Source: an uncultured Clostridia bacterium
GTDB lineage: Bacteria; Bacillota; Clostridia; Oscillospirales; Acutalibacteraceae
Length of the DNA: 64,000 nt
Assembly: GCA_944380765.1 (NCBI GenBank)
Contig: CALWIO010000006.1
Location: 1 to 64,000, forward strand
Direction: 5' to 3'
Below, piece after piece: positions 34,463 through 41,450 of this stretch. The translations under genes and the position numbers were made by a program. Below the pieces are notes generated by a model. It was not told the DNA's origin and searched no databases. It was given only the letters and a program-made list of their open reading frames with translations. Positions within the stretch are counted from its first letter, which is position 1. Each line of letters opens with the position of its first letter.

Positions 34463-34469
34463 AAAAAAG

Positions 34470-34715
34470 CTATTCCTCTTTTTTCATCTGCTTAACCATC
34501 TGGTCGCCGTAAACCGCCGTTCCGGTCACGAGTATGCCCTGCACGGCGCTTTGAACCGAGGGGCCCATAATCGCCATCGCTCCGGCAATTCCGAAAAACA
34601 GCAGTATGAGCGGTATATATTTATCGGGTATTTTTTCGGTCTTTTTTATGACCGCGCCGATAATATTCAGTATAGGTATAAGCAGCAGCGCGTTCTGCGT
34701 TACAAACTCTATCAT
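34470..34715 (-). CDS. Phage-type holin
   Basis: The 81-residue protein begins MIEFVTQNALLLIPILNIIG and has TEKIPDKYIPLILLFFGIAG and QGILVTGTAVYGDQMVKQ, with a charged Lys/Glu tail. It has three hydrophobic segments and matches the Phage_holin_5_2-like holins of Clostridia phages by eye. Holins form membrane lesions that let endolysin reach the wall. It is the last gene of the cassette, right behind the XhlA-like gene. Confidence 0.85.
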   Translation of the reverse strand: MIEFVTQNALLLIPILNIIGAVIKKTEKIPDKYIPLILLFFGIAGAMAIMGPSVQSAVQGILVTGTAVYGDQMVKQMKKEE

Positions 34716-34725
34716 TTTTTCTCCT

Positions 34726-34983
34726 TTAAAAAGCTATATTGCCCGCAACCGCTCCGCAAACCGCCCCTATAAGCGCCACTACCAGCTTATCCCAAAGCCA
34801 GCCGGGACGCTTTTTCAGAGTTTCTATGCTCTCTTTCAGTTCGCCGAGCGTTACGAGCATACTGTCAAGCTTGGTTACGGTTTCAACCTGAGCCAAGGTC
34901 ACATTGTTGACTTTTTTGTAAAGTATCTTTACATCTTCCTCAATCATTTCAATTCTGTGGTTTGAAACTTCATTTTCGCTCAT
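34726..34983 (-). CDS. XhlA-like haemolysin/holin-associated protein
   Basis: The 85-residue protein has an amphipathic coiled-coil-like N-terminus (about 1-58: HRIEMIEEDVKILYKKVNNV, LAQVETVTKLDSMLVTLGEL). A single C-terminal membrane helix (WLWDKLVVALIGAVCGAVAG) follows. This is the plan of XhlA/phage haemolysin proteins, which cooperate with holin in PBSX-type lysis. ATG 34983 has GGGGTGA upstream, within the end of the endolysin gene. The stop lies 10 nt before the holin start. Confidence 0.75.
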   Translation of the reverse strand: MSENEVSNHRIEMIEEDVKILYKKVNNVTLAQVETVTKLDSMLVTLGELKESIETLKKRPGWLWDKLVVALIGAVCGAVAGNIAF

Positions 34984-34987
34984 AGCT

Positions 34988-35851
34988 TCACCCCAGCTCG
35001 TCACGGTCCACAAACCCCGTAACATATTTGCCTATTGGCTTGCGCTCGGCGTTGGCCGCGGAGTTTGTTATTCTGTATCTGCCTTCAAGGTAGATTCCGT
35101 CATAGATATAATAGGTGCCTGTGAGATAGTTCGCCACAACCTTTGAGGTTGACGAGGAATACAGCGGCGCGTTTTTCAGCGTTACTTTCTGTCCCGCCTT
35201 AAAGCCTTTCGCCGGCGGTGTGACAGGCTCCCCGCTGCCGTAGCCGTTTAGTCCGTTATACTTCATAATTGAAGGATAATTTTTATAGGACTCGTCTAAA
35301 TCCACATTGGTTTCAATGCCGTCAACCTTGCCCTTTGAGGTTTTCTGCCATATTCCGTAGGCTCTTTCAAAGGTTGGTTTTTCGCTCCACTGAGCGAGCC
35401 ATATATCGTATTTCTCAAAAATCTCATCGGTGAAATAGTTGTTGAGCCAATTAAGATTTGCGTAAATACAGACATAATATCCCAGACTTTCCATTTTTTC
35501 GCAGAAAGCCTTGGCAATTTCCGAAACCTTTTCGCGGCCGAGAGCCGCGACTGCCGTTTCCTCCATATCATAGGCTATGGGGTACTCGAATTTTTTGCCC
35601 TTTAAATTTGAGTGGCAAAATTCGGCTTCCTTTACGGCGTCCTGTGTTGTTTTGGCGTAGGAATAGTGATACGCTCCCACGGCTACGCCGGCTTTTTTGG
35701 CGTTTTCGTAGTTCTGCTCAAATTTTAAATCGGTCTGGTTATCTCCCCAGCCGAAGCCCTCTCTTATCATGGCAAAGTCAATACCGCTGTTTTTTACTTT
35801 GCTCCAGTTTATATCTCCCTGCCATTTTGAAACATCTATGCCTTTATACAC
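34988..35851 (-). CDS. GH25 lysozyme-type endolysin with C-terminal SH3-like domain
   Basis: The 287-residue protein has a complete GH25 barrel: DVSKWQGDINW (catalytic-site Asp6), DFAMIREGFG, YDMEE (D95, E97), IWLAQWSEKPTF and NVDLDES. A linker (VTPPAKGFKAG) and an SH3-like wall-binding domain (about 215-287) follow. It cleaves the MurNAc-GlcNAc bond of peptidoglycan. It has no signal peptide, so export depends on the holin. GTG 35851 has GGAGG 8 nt upstream and overlaps the tail-protein gene by 8 bp. Confidence 0.9.
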   Translation of the reverse strand: MYKGIDVSKWQGDINWSKVKNSGIDFAMIREGFGWGDNQTDLKFEQNYENAKKAGVAVGAYHYSYAKTTQDAVKEAEFCHSNLKGKKFEYPIAYDMEETAVAALGREKVSEIAKAFCEKMESLGYYVCIYANLNWLNNYFTDEIFEKYDIWLAQWSEKPTFERAYGIWQKTSKGKVDGIETNVDLDESYKNYPSIMKYNGLNGYGSGEPVTPPAKGFKAGQKVTLKNAPLYSSSTSKVVANYLTGTYYIYDGIYLEGRYRITNSAANAERKPIGKYVTGFVDRDELG

Positions 35852-37037
35852 TTACATTACCTCCCAACTCGTTAATTGCGTTTTTCAGCTCGTCGATTAC
35901 CTTATTTAAATCCCTGCAATATTCACAGTTAACCGTAATGCCCGAAGCGTCCGGCAAAATCACCATATCGGGCGAGACCGAAAGAGCTCCCTCAATATTC
36001 CCCTCGGAATCGGCATAAAAGCGTTTTGTTCCGGAATATGGCGTCCATGCGCTTTGCATTACACTGTGTTCAAACTGAATATCGCTCCCGTCGGAAATTT
36101 CTCTGTGATAGGAGAAGCGTATATATCGCGTTGCGCTCTCGTTAACATTGATTACCCTTTTCGCCGAATTTTTATAAAGCATATTAGCCCTTAAAAATTT
36201 TTTATTTTCATCATAAAAAATCCAGTTGCAGCAAAAGTTAACATTATAGACATTATTCGGCGCGACAGGAATAAAGCCCGATACATTCATAGTGTCGCTG
36301 CTTACGGATTCGCCGTTTTCGTTCAGATTTTTATATTCCTCTTTTTCAAGATTATTATAAAAATTCTTGCCGCTTACTATGAGGCTTGCGCCGCTGTAAT
36401 CGGACAATTCCTCGCTTGAAAGCGAAATTTTAAGCGAGTGCTTTAAAGGCGACACATCGCTTACGGAAATTGCCGTTCCTTCTACGGAGGCCTTTACGGC
36501 GTTGCCTGCCAGTCCGAGCGCCTGCGACACCGCAATTCCGCTCTGCGGATTAAGGCTTCCCGGAGAATACTCCTTATCCCCGTAAGCCGTTTCCCCTTTA
36601 AAGGTTCCGTTTCTGATAGCTTCAAGCAAAGCGTTTACGGAAAAATCATTTACCCTGCACAGATAATTGTCCGTATCGGGCGAATAGTCAAATTCAAGAT
36701 AGAATTTTTTGGGCTTTATGACCTGCACCGTGCGTCCGTCATTGTCGATGTTCACTATATTGAAAAGGCACTCAACGCACTTTAAAGAGCTCATAGCCGC
36801 GGGTATATCATAACTGACCGTAGATGTCGCTTCATCAAGCGTCAGATACTCGGTTCTGACTTTTGCCCCTATCGCCGAACGGTATTCAATATAATACCGG
36901 TAATCGCCTGCGTATTCGGGGGCGATAGTAAACACAAGCTTTACCGCGTTGTGTTCCCACATTACTCCCCCGTTATCTTTATATGCTTCGTCAAGGCTTT
37001 CGGGACTTATATCAATAGAAATAATTTTCCTTTCCAT
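35844..37037 (-). CDS. Phage baseplate/tail-fibre-like protein with BppU-type N-terminus
   Basis: The 397-residue protein starts with a domain like the N-terminal BppU baseplate domain (MERKIISIDISPESLDEAYK, VKLVFTIAPEYAGDYRYYIE). A collar-like stretch follows (SPGSLNPQSGIAVSQALGLA). A C-terminal beta-rich region (SGKNFYNNLEKE, SATRYIRFSYHREIS, SAWTPYSGTKRFYADSEGNI) resembles receptor-binding or tail-spike domains. The last 25 residues form a helix. In phages such proteins attach the tail to the host surface. Here it is the only virion-type gene. ATG 37037 overlaps the previous stop (TGATG). Confidence 0.75.
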   Translation of the reverse strand: MERKIISIDISPESLDEAYKDNGGVMWEHNAVKLVFTIAPEYAGDYRYYIEYRSAIGAKVRTEYLTLDEATSTVSYDIPAAMSSLKCVECLFNIVNIDNDGRTVQVIKPKKFYLEFDYSPDTDNYLCRVNDFSVNALLEAIRNGTFKGETAYGDKEYSPGSLNPQSGIAVSQALGLAGNAVKASVEGTAISVSDVSPLKHSLKISLSSEELSDYSGASLIVSGKNFYNNLEKEEYKNLNENGESVSSDTMNVSGFIPVAPNNVYNVNFCCNWIFYDENKKFLRANMLYKNSAKRVINVNESATRYIRFSYHREISDGSDIQFEHSVMQSAWTPYSGTKRFYADSEGNIEGALSVSPDMVILPDASGITVNCEYCRDLNKVIDELKNAINELGGNVSV

Positions 37038-37270
37038 CAATTTTCTCCTTTATAATAATTTTTTAAATGAGCGGCAGTACTCAAAAGCTCCCTTTTAATC
37101 TCATACAGTTTTAAAAGATCGGCTTTAAGCTTTTCTTCCGCTTTAAAGTCCCCCGACTCCCTTGCTCTTTTGATGTCACGGCGGCAGTTTTCTATAAAGC
37201 TGCGCTGAATAGCCGCGTTTTTTTCATATTCCTCCCCCAATTCAAAAAGCGTAAGCCTTTCAGTTTTCAA
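37037..37270 (-). CDS. Small helical protein of the lysis cassette
   Basis: The 77-residue product is highly charged and predicted almost wholly helical (KTERLTLFELGEEYEKNAAI, RRDIKRARESGDFKAEEKLK, ELLSTAAHLKNYYKGEN). It may be a coiled coil. I do not recognise the family. It starts at a TTG with GGAGG 9 nt upstream and overlaps the sigma-like gene by 11 bp, so translation is coupled. It may be a chaperone or a partner of the regulator or the tail protein; that is inference from position only. Confidence 0.65.
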   Translation of the reverse strand: MKTERLTLFELGEEYEKNAAIQRSFIENCRRDIKRARESGDFKAEEKLKADLLKLYEIKRELLSTAAHLKNYYKGEN

Positions 37271-37667
37271 GCCTTTTGTCCTCCGTAACAAATTCTATAA
37301 GTTCCGCCGCCGAGCAAAGCTTTAAGGAATTTTCATACATCACTACATATTTAAGCGAATCTTCCAGCTTCGCGCGCGCCTTTTCCAGAATACGGTAAAC
37401 CGATGAACGGGAAATGCGGTTAAGCCTTGCTATTTCCCCCGCCGCAAGTCCCTCGTTCCAGAATCCCAGCGCTACGGCGCGCTCCCTTTCGGTCAGCTCC
37501 TCGGCAACGGCTCGCCTTACCGTTTCGTAAAGCCGGCGTTTTTTATTGAAAAGCAGATATTTCATTCCGCTTTCTACGCTGCCGGGACTGATAATTTCAA
37601 GATTTTCGGTGAGAAAAAAATATTCGTCCACCGAAAGCTCCTCTATTTGCTTTTCGCTGTTCTGCAA
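37260..37667 (-). CDS. Sigma-70 region 4-like DNA-binding regulator, first gene of the lysis cassette
   Basis: The 135-residue protein has LTERERAVALGFWNEGL at 58 followed by a helix-turn-helix (about 75-100: AAGEIARLNRISRSSVYRIL, EKARAKLEDSL), the pattern of sigma region 4. Region 2 motifs are not visible, so it is a sigma-like or phage late-regulator protein rather than a full sigma factor. TTG 37667 has GGGAGG 8 nt upstream. The gene is driven by a promoter with a LexA box. It may feed back on this or other phage-type promoters. Confidence 0.75.
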   Translation of the reverse strand: MQNSEKQIEELSVDEYFFLTENLEIISPGSVESGMKYLLFNKKRRLYETVRRAVAEELTERERAVALGFWNEGLAAGEIARLNRISRSSVYRILEKARAKLEDSLKYVVMYENSLKLCSAAELIEFVTEDKRLEN

Positions 37668-37681
37668 AAGACCAACCTCCC

Positions 37682-37711
37682 TAAAAAAATAAACGCAGCC
37701 GCTATGACTGC
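37682..37711 (-). other. Leader hairpin with T-tract before the cassette start
   Basis: On the minus strand GCAGTC/GGCTGC (5-nt loop, one G-U) is followed by GTTTATTTTTTT, then the ribosome site. It lies between promoter and first gene, so it may act as an attenuator that keeps basal expression low. Confidence 0.5.
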
Positions 37712-37749
37712 ATTTTTTATGTTATTTTTTAATCTCAGGCGCCCTCTTC

Positions 37750-37763
37750 CGAACATTTGTTCG
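37750..37763. promoter_or_regulatory. LexA (SOS) operator
   Basis: CGAACATTTGTTCG (minus strand CGAACAAATGTTCG) matches the Gram-positive LexA/DinR box CGAAC-RNRY-GTTCG at every defined position. It lies 13 bp behind the -10, over the initial transcribed region, where a bound repressor would block the cassette promoter. Confidence 0.85.
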
Positions 37764-37776
37764 CCTTGCAATTACT

Positions 37777-37805
37777 ATTTTAGCGGCGCTTTGCGAACTT
37801 GTCAA
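37777..37805 (-). promoter_or_regulatory. Promoter of the lysis cassette
   Basis: TTGACA (37805-37800), 17 bp, TAAAAT (37782-37777) on the minus strand: near-consensus sigma-A. The LexA box lies just downstream. The promoter is separated from the upstream gene by a terminator. Confidence 0.85.
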
Positions 37806-37917
37806 GAGAAAAGTAAAATCAACTGAAAAAAATTTTTATACTGCGAAAATAAAAGCTATAAAATAAAGTTATTTTGCCTGCGAAATTTGCAAAAATTTTA
37901 CCCGTGACTTTTGACGG

Positions 37918-37950
37918 CAAAAAAAAGGCGGAAGCTAATAGCTTCCGCCT
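37918..37950 (-). terminator. Terminator of the Pro/Glu-rich secreted protein gene
   Basis: A perfect 11-bp stem AGGCGGAAGCT/AGCTTCCGCCT (3-nt loop) followed on the minus strand by a run of eight T. It insulates the lysis cassette from upstream transcription. Confidence 0.85.
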
Positions 37951-37993
37951 TTGCACAGGTAGTTTAACCTTTTTATCTGATTATGTAAAAGAC

Positions 37994-38692
37994 TTATTCA
38001 GCGTCGTCTGTTTTGTCGGTCTTCTTTTTTCTGGTAAGAACAAGAGCCGCGCACGCAACAACCGCAACCGCGGAAACAGCGATTACAGAAGTATCGCCGA
38101 GCGAGTTGTCGTTGAAGGGATCGTCGCTGTCGTCGCCCCAGAGGTCGTCGTCATCGCCGCCGTTATTACCGCCGCCAATAGCGTCATTGCTGCCGTCATC
38201 GCCGGTGTCGTCACCGCCGCCGAAAATCAAATCTCCGAGCGAGCCGAGAGCGCCGAGGATTGTGTCGATAAAGCTGTCGCTGCCGCTGTCACCGCCGCCG
38301 ATTGAGGGAAGGGTGATGTCGCTGGGGAACTCTGAAGGAAGCTCCGAGGGAAGCTCCGAGGGAAGCTCTATGCTGGGAAGTTCAAGTCCGAGCTCTTCGA
38401 GAATCTTGGTTACCGCCGCTAACGCGTCGCTTCCGCCCTGTGTTACAACGCCGCCGAGAACGGAGAGAAGAGTTTCCTGAGTTATTGCTCCGGATTCAAG
38501 GTCCGCCTGAATTTCGGCAACCAAAGCGGTAATGTCAGCTACCTCGGTAGCTTCAAGATAATAAGCTGTCCAGCCCTCAACATCGTCGGGAGATGTGGGC
38601 TTCGGAGTGGTAACGCCGTCCAAAGCGAAAGCCGAAAAGCTCATCATAAGTACCATTGCGAGAGCAACGATAATTGAAATCGTCTTTTTCAT
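37994..38692 (-). CDS. Secreted surface protein with ELPS repeats and a degenerate C-terminal sorting signal
   Basis: The 232-residue protein has a signal peptide (MKKTISIIVALAMVLMMSFS to AFA, 1-23) and a helical region (about 30-90). A proline-rich ELPSELPSELPSEFPS tract follows, then a Gly/Asp/Asn-rich low-complexity region. It ends with DNSLGDTSVIAVSAVAVV, a hydrophobic helix and LTRKKKTDK. The end resembles a sortase signal (LPxTGD-helix-basic tail), but the Pro and Thr are missing, so it may simply be membrane-anchored. Function unknown. It has a perfect-consensus promoter. ATG 38692 is the sensible start. Confidence 0.8.
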   Translation of the reverse strand: MKKTISIIVALAMVLMMSFSAFALDGVTTPKPTSPDDVEGWTAYYLEATEVADITALVAEIQADLESGAITQETLLSVLGGVVTQGGSDALAAVTKILEELGLELPSIELPSELPSELPSEFPSDITLPSIGGGDSGSDSFIDTILGALGSLGDLIFGGGDDTGDDGSNDAIGGGNNGGDDDDLWGDDSDDPFNDNSLGDTSVIAVSAVAVVACAALVLTRKKKTDKTDDAE

Positions 38693-38746
38693 AAAATACA
38701 TTTCCTTTCATAAATCAAAATTAGGGTTATATCTTTATTCTCGTTC

Positions 38747-38775
38747 ATTATATAACAGAAAACTCCTGTTGTCAA
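38747..38775 (-). promoter_or_regulatory. Consensus promoter of the Pro/Glu-rich secreted protein
   Basis: TTGACA (38775-38770), 17 bp, TATAAT (38752-38747): a perfect sigma-A promoter, implying high expression. Confidence 0.85.
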
Positions 38776-38905
38776 TCCATTTTTCACCTTTTTAATCTCA
38801 AAAGTAAATATCGGACTTTTTTCGTAAAAGTGTCTATTTACAATTTTTTCACAAAAAATATTTTTCCTGCGCGGGCATACTATTTATATAACGGAGGTGA
38901 AGCGA

Positions 38906-39088
38906 ATGTTCTTTAAAGGCAGAAGCGAAAAGCTTTTTGAAAAAAGAAACAAATTAAAAAAACTTGAAGCCGAAATTTCGGATATATGGAATCCCGACTG
39001 TCAAAGCACGCCGGCAGACACAAACGGAAGCTACACGGGCAACCCCTCGGGCTTTGAAAAGCCGGAACAGGACGCCGACGATTTATAA
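38906..39088 (+). CDS. Small hypothetical protein ending in QDADDL
   Basis: A 60-residue protein with a basic, helical start (MFFKGRSEKLFEKRNKLKKL) and a disordered acidic end (NPDCQSTPADTNGSYTGNPS, PEQDADDL). I recall similar GSYTG/QDADDL small proteins in Clostridia genomes, without known function. ATG 38906 has GGAGG 8 nt upstream; the GTG at 38897 overlaps the ribosome site. It precedes the rimP operon but is separated by a promoter. Confidence 0.6.
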   Translation: MFFKGRSEKLFEKRNKLKKLEAEISDIWNPDCQSTPADTNGSYTGNPSGFEKPEQDADDL

Positions 39089-39158
39089 GGCGTCAGTCCC
39101 GGAATTGCCCGGAATTTATATATTTTTATATATTATTTATATGTATAGCAAAAAACTC

Positions 39159-39187
39159 TTGATTTTCCGAAAATTGTGTGGTAATAT
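39159..39187 (+). promoter_or_regulatory. Promoter of the rimP-nusA-infB operon
   Basis: TTGATT and TAATAT with 17-bp spacing. A leader hairpin (39215-39238, AGAGAGTGGG/CCCGCTCTCT with one G-U, loop GCGA) follows, before rimP. Confidence 0.6.
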
Positions 39188-39305
39188 CATTAGCGTAAGA
39201 ATATCCGTATTGTAAGAGAGTGGGGCGACCCGCTCTCTTAAGTTTATCGGCGCTTTTGCGAATCTGTGCGCAAATTCTGCCGCGGCGGTAAAATTCGGAG
39301 GTATT

Positions 39306-39788
39306 ATGAAAAAGAATACTGCGTCGGTTGTATGGGATATTGCGAAACCCATTGCCGACTCGCTGGGGCTTATCCTCTGGGATGTTAAATTTTTAAAAGA
39401 GGGCACGACCTGGTATCTTCGCATAACCATTGACAAGGAAGGCGGCGTAGGAATTGACGACTGCGTTGCCATGCACAGGGCGATTGACGGGCCGCTGGAC
39501 GAAGCCGACCCGATTGAGCAAAGCTATAATTTGCAGGTGCAGTCGCCGGGAATCGAGCGCGAGCTGACAAGGGATTTTCACTTTGAAAGCTACAAGGGAA
39601 AGCCCGTAACGGTAAGGCTTATCAAGGCTTTTGAGGGCAGGCGCGACTACACGGGAATACTGACCGCCTATGATAATGAAAGCGTAACTCTTGCTCTGAG
39701 TGAGGAAACGGAGCTTAATGTTAATAAAAAAGAAGCATCGTGGATAAAAGCGTGCGATGATTTTGGAGGTTTTGAAGAAAATGAATAA
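39306..39788 (+). CDS. rimP: Ribosome maturation factor RimP
   Basis: The 160-residue protein has the RimP features SLGLILWDVKF, LRITIDKEGGVGIDDC, VQSPGIERELTRDFHF and a C-terminal SH3-like barrel. It assists 30S subunit maturation. It overlaps nusA by 8 bp and opens the conserved rimP-nusA-rnpM-ylxQ-infB-rbfA translation operon. RBS GGAGG before ATG 39306. Confidence 0.95.
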   Translation: MKKNTASVVWDIAKPIADSLGLILWDVKFLKEGTTWYLRITIDKEGGVGIDDCVAMHRAIDGPLDEADPIEQSYNLQVQSPGIERELTRDFHFESYKGKPVTVRLIKAFEGRRDYTGILTAYDNESVTLALSEETELNVNKKEASWIKACDDFGGFEENE

Positions 39789-40830
39789 AGAGTTTTTTGA
39801 AGCGGTTGAGCTGATGGAAAAAGAAAAGGGTATCCAGGCGGATTACCTTTACGAAAAAATCAGCAACGCCATTGTTGTCGCGGTAAGAAGGGATTACAAC
39901 GGCAAAGATGTTGTGGCGTGCGACATCGACCCCGAAAAGAAAACAATGCGGGTTTACCTGCACAAGAACATTGTTGATGAGATTGAGGACGAGGACACCG
40001 ACATTCTTGTTGAGGACGCGAAAAAATACCGCGAGGACGCGAAAGCCGGCGAGGTTCTTGAAATTGAGCTTGACACCATGCAGTTCGGCAGAATTGCCGC
40101 GCAGACAGCCAAGCATGTTATCCGTCAGGGAATAAAAGAGGCGGAAAGAGGTCAGGTTATACGCGAGTTCCAGTCAAAGAGCAAAGACCTTGTTACAGCC
40201 AAGGTCAGCCGCATTGACCCGATTAACGGAAATGTAACCCTTGAAATAGGCAAAGGCAGCGCAGTGCTTCCCAAGTCGGAGCAGGTGCCCGGCGAAACCT
40301 TTACCGAGGGCGAGCTTACAAAAGTATATATAGTAGAGGTAAGGGACACCGAAAGAGGTCCCAGAGTTATGATTTCCAGAACTCACCCCGGACTTGTAAA
40401 GCGTCTTTTTGAGCAGGAAGTTCCCGAAATTTACGACGGCGTTGTTACAATCCACTCCGTTTCCCGCGAGGCAGGAGCAAGAACAAAGATGGCAGTCAGC
40501 AGCAAGGACGAAAATGTTGACCCCATCGGCGCCTGCATAGGTCAGAGGGGTTCAAGAGTCAACAAGATTGTCGAGATTCTCGGCGGAGAGAAAATCGACA
40601 TTGTAAAATACAGCGAGGACCCCGCCCAGTTTATAGCGGCGGCGCTGGCTCCCGCCGATGTGCTTAAAGTTGAGATTACCGACGAGGAGAAAAAGGACTG
40701 TCAGGTTACCGTTCCCGACCATCAGTTATCCCTTGCCATAGGCAACAAGGGGCAGAATGCCCGTCTTGCGGCAAGGCTTACCGGCTGGAACATTGACATA
40801 AAGCCGGAAAGCGGATTTTACGAGGGCTAA
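39781..40830 (+). CDS. nusA: Transcription termination/antitermination factor NusA
   Basis: The 349-residue protein has the N-terminal RNA polymerase-binding domain ([18 protein letters not shown]). An S1 domain (about 135-200) and two KH domains follow ([39 protein letters not shown]). It modulates pausing, termination and rRNA antitermination. It lacks the C-terminal acidic repeats of E. coli NusA, as is normal in Firmicutes. ATG 39781 has GGAGG upstream and couples to rimP. Confidence 0.95.
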   Translation: MNKEFFEAVELMEKEKGIQADYLYEKISNAIVVAVRRDYNGKDVVACDIDPEKKTMRVYLHKNIVDEIEDEDTDILVEDAKKYREDAKAGEVLEIELDTMQFGRIAAQTAKHVIRQGIKEAERGQVIREFQSKSKDLVTAKVSRIDPINGNVTLEIGKGSAVLPKSEQVPGETFTEGELTKVYIVEVRDTERGPRVMISRTHPGLVKRLFEQEVPEIYDGVVTIHSVSREAGARTKMAVSSKDENVDPIGACIGQRGSRVNKIVEILGGEKIDIVKYSEDPAQFIAAALAPADVLKVEITDEEKKDCQVTVPDHQLSLAIGNKGQNARLAARLTGWNIDIKPESGFYEG

Positions 40831-40852
40831 GCGGTAAGAAAGGAGATACAAA

Positions 40853-41128
40853 ATGCAGAAGCAGAAAAAAATACCTATGCGCAGGTGCAACGGCTGCAAC
40901 GAGCAAAAGCCCAAAAGCGAGCTTGTGCGTGTTGTAAAATCGGCCGAGGGCGAAATCTCCCTTGACCTTACCGGCAAAAAGCCCGGCAGGGGCGCTTATA
41001 TCTGCCGCAGCGTGGAGTGTCTTCAAAAAGCCAAAAAATCGCACAGAATCGAAAGAGCTTTTGAGACGGCTATTCCCGAAAGCGTTTATATGCAGATGGA
41101 GGAGCAGATAAAGGAAAATGGAAGCTGA
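40853..41128 (+). CDS. rnpM: RNase P modulator RnpM (YlxR family)
   Basis: The 91-residue protein has the YlxR signature MRRCNGCNEQKPKSELVRVV, the KKPGRGAYIC strand and CLQKAKKS. Family members bind RNA, and in Bacillus YlxR/RnpM modulates RNase P. It is located between nusA and ylxQ as in most Firmicutes and overlaps ylxQ by 11 bp. RBS GAAAGGAGA. Confidence 0.92.
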   Translation: MQKQKKIPMRRCNGCNEQKPKSELVRVVKSAEGEISLDLTGKKPGRGAYICRSVECLQKAKKSHRIERAFETAIPESVYMQMEEQIKENGS

Positions 41129-41450
41129 TAAAATAAAAGGTCTTTTGGGACTTTGCCGCAGAGCCGGAAAAATTTCGGCGGGTCATGACGCCGCGGTTGC
41201 TTCAATAAAAAGCAGACGGGCGCGGCTTGCGCTTATCAGCAGCGACTGCTCCGACCGGCTGAAAAAAGAGATTGCCGACGAATGCGGCTTTGACGGCCGC
41301 GGCATTCCCCTTGCCTGTTCGGGTATGACGATGGAGGAAACTGCCGCGGCAATCGGCAGAAAAGCGGGAGTCATCACAATAGACGATGACAACTTTGCAG
41401 AAAGGCTCTATGATTTAACGGGAGGTAATGAGTATGACGAAAAAATATAA
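41118..41450 (+). CDS. ylxQ: L7Ae-like ribosomal protein (YlxQ family)
   Basis: The 110-residue protein has an L7Ae/L30e fold with [38 protein letters not shown] and [18 protein letters not shown]. The family binds kink-turn RNA and in Firmicutes is encoded between rnpM and infB. It overlaps infB by 17 bp, so translation is coupled. Confidence 0.9.
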   Translation: MEADKIKGLLGLCRRAGKISAGHDAAVASIKSRRARLALISSDCSDRLKKEIADECGFDGRGIPLACSGMTMEETAAAIGRKAGVITIDDDNFAERLYDLTGGNEYDEKI

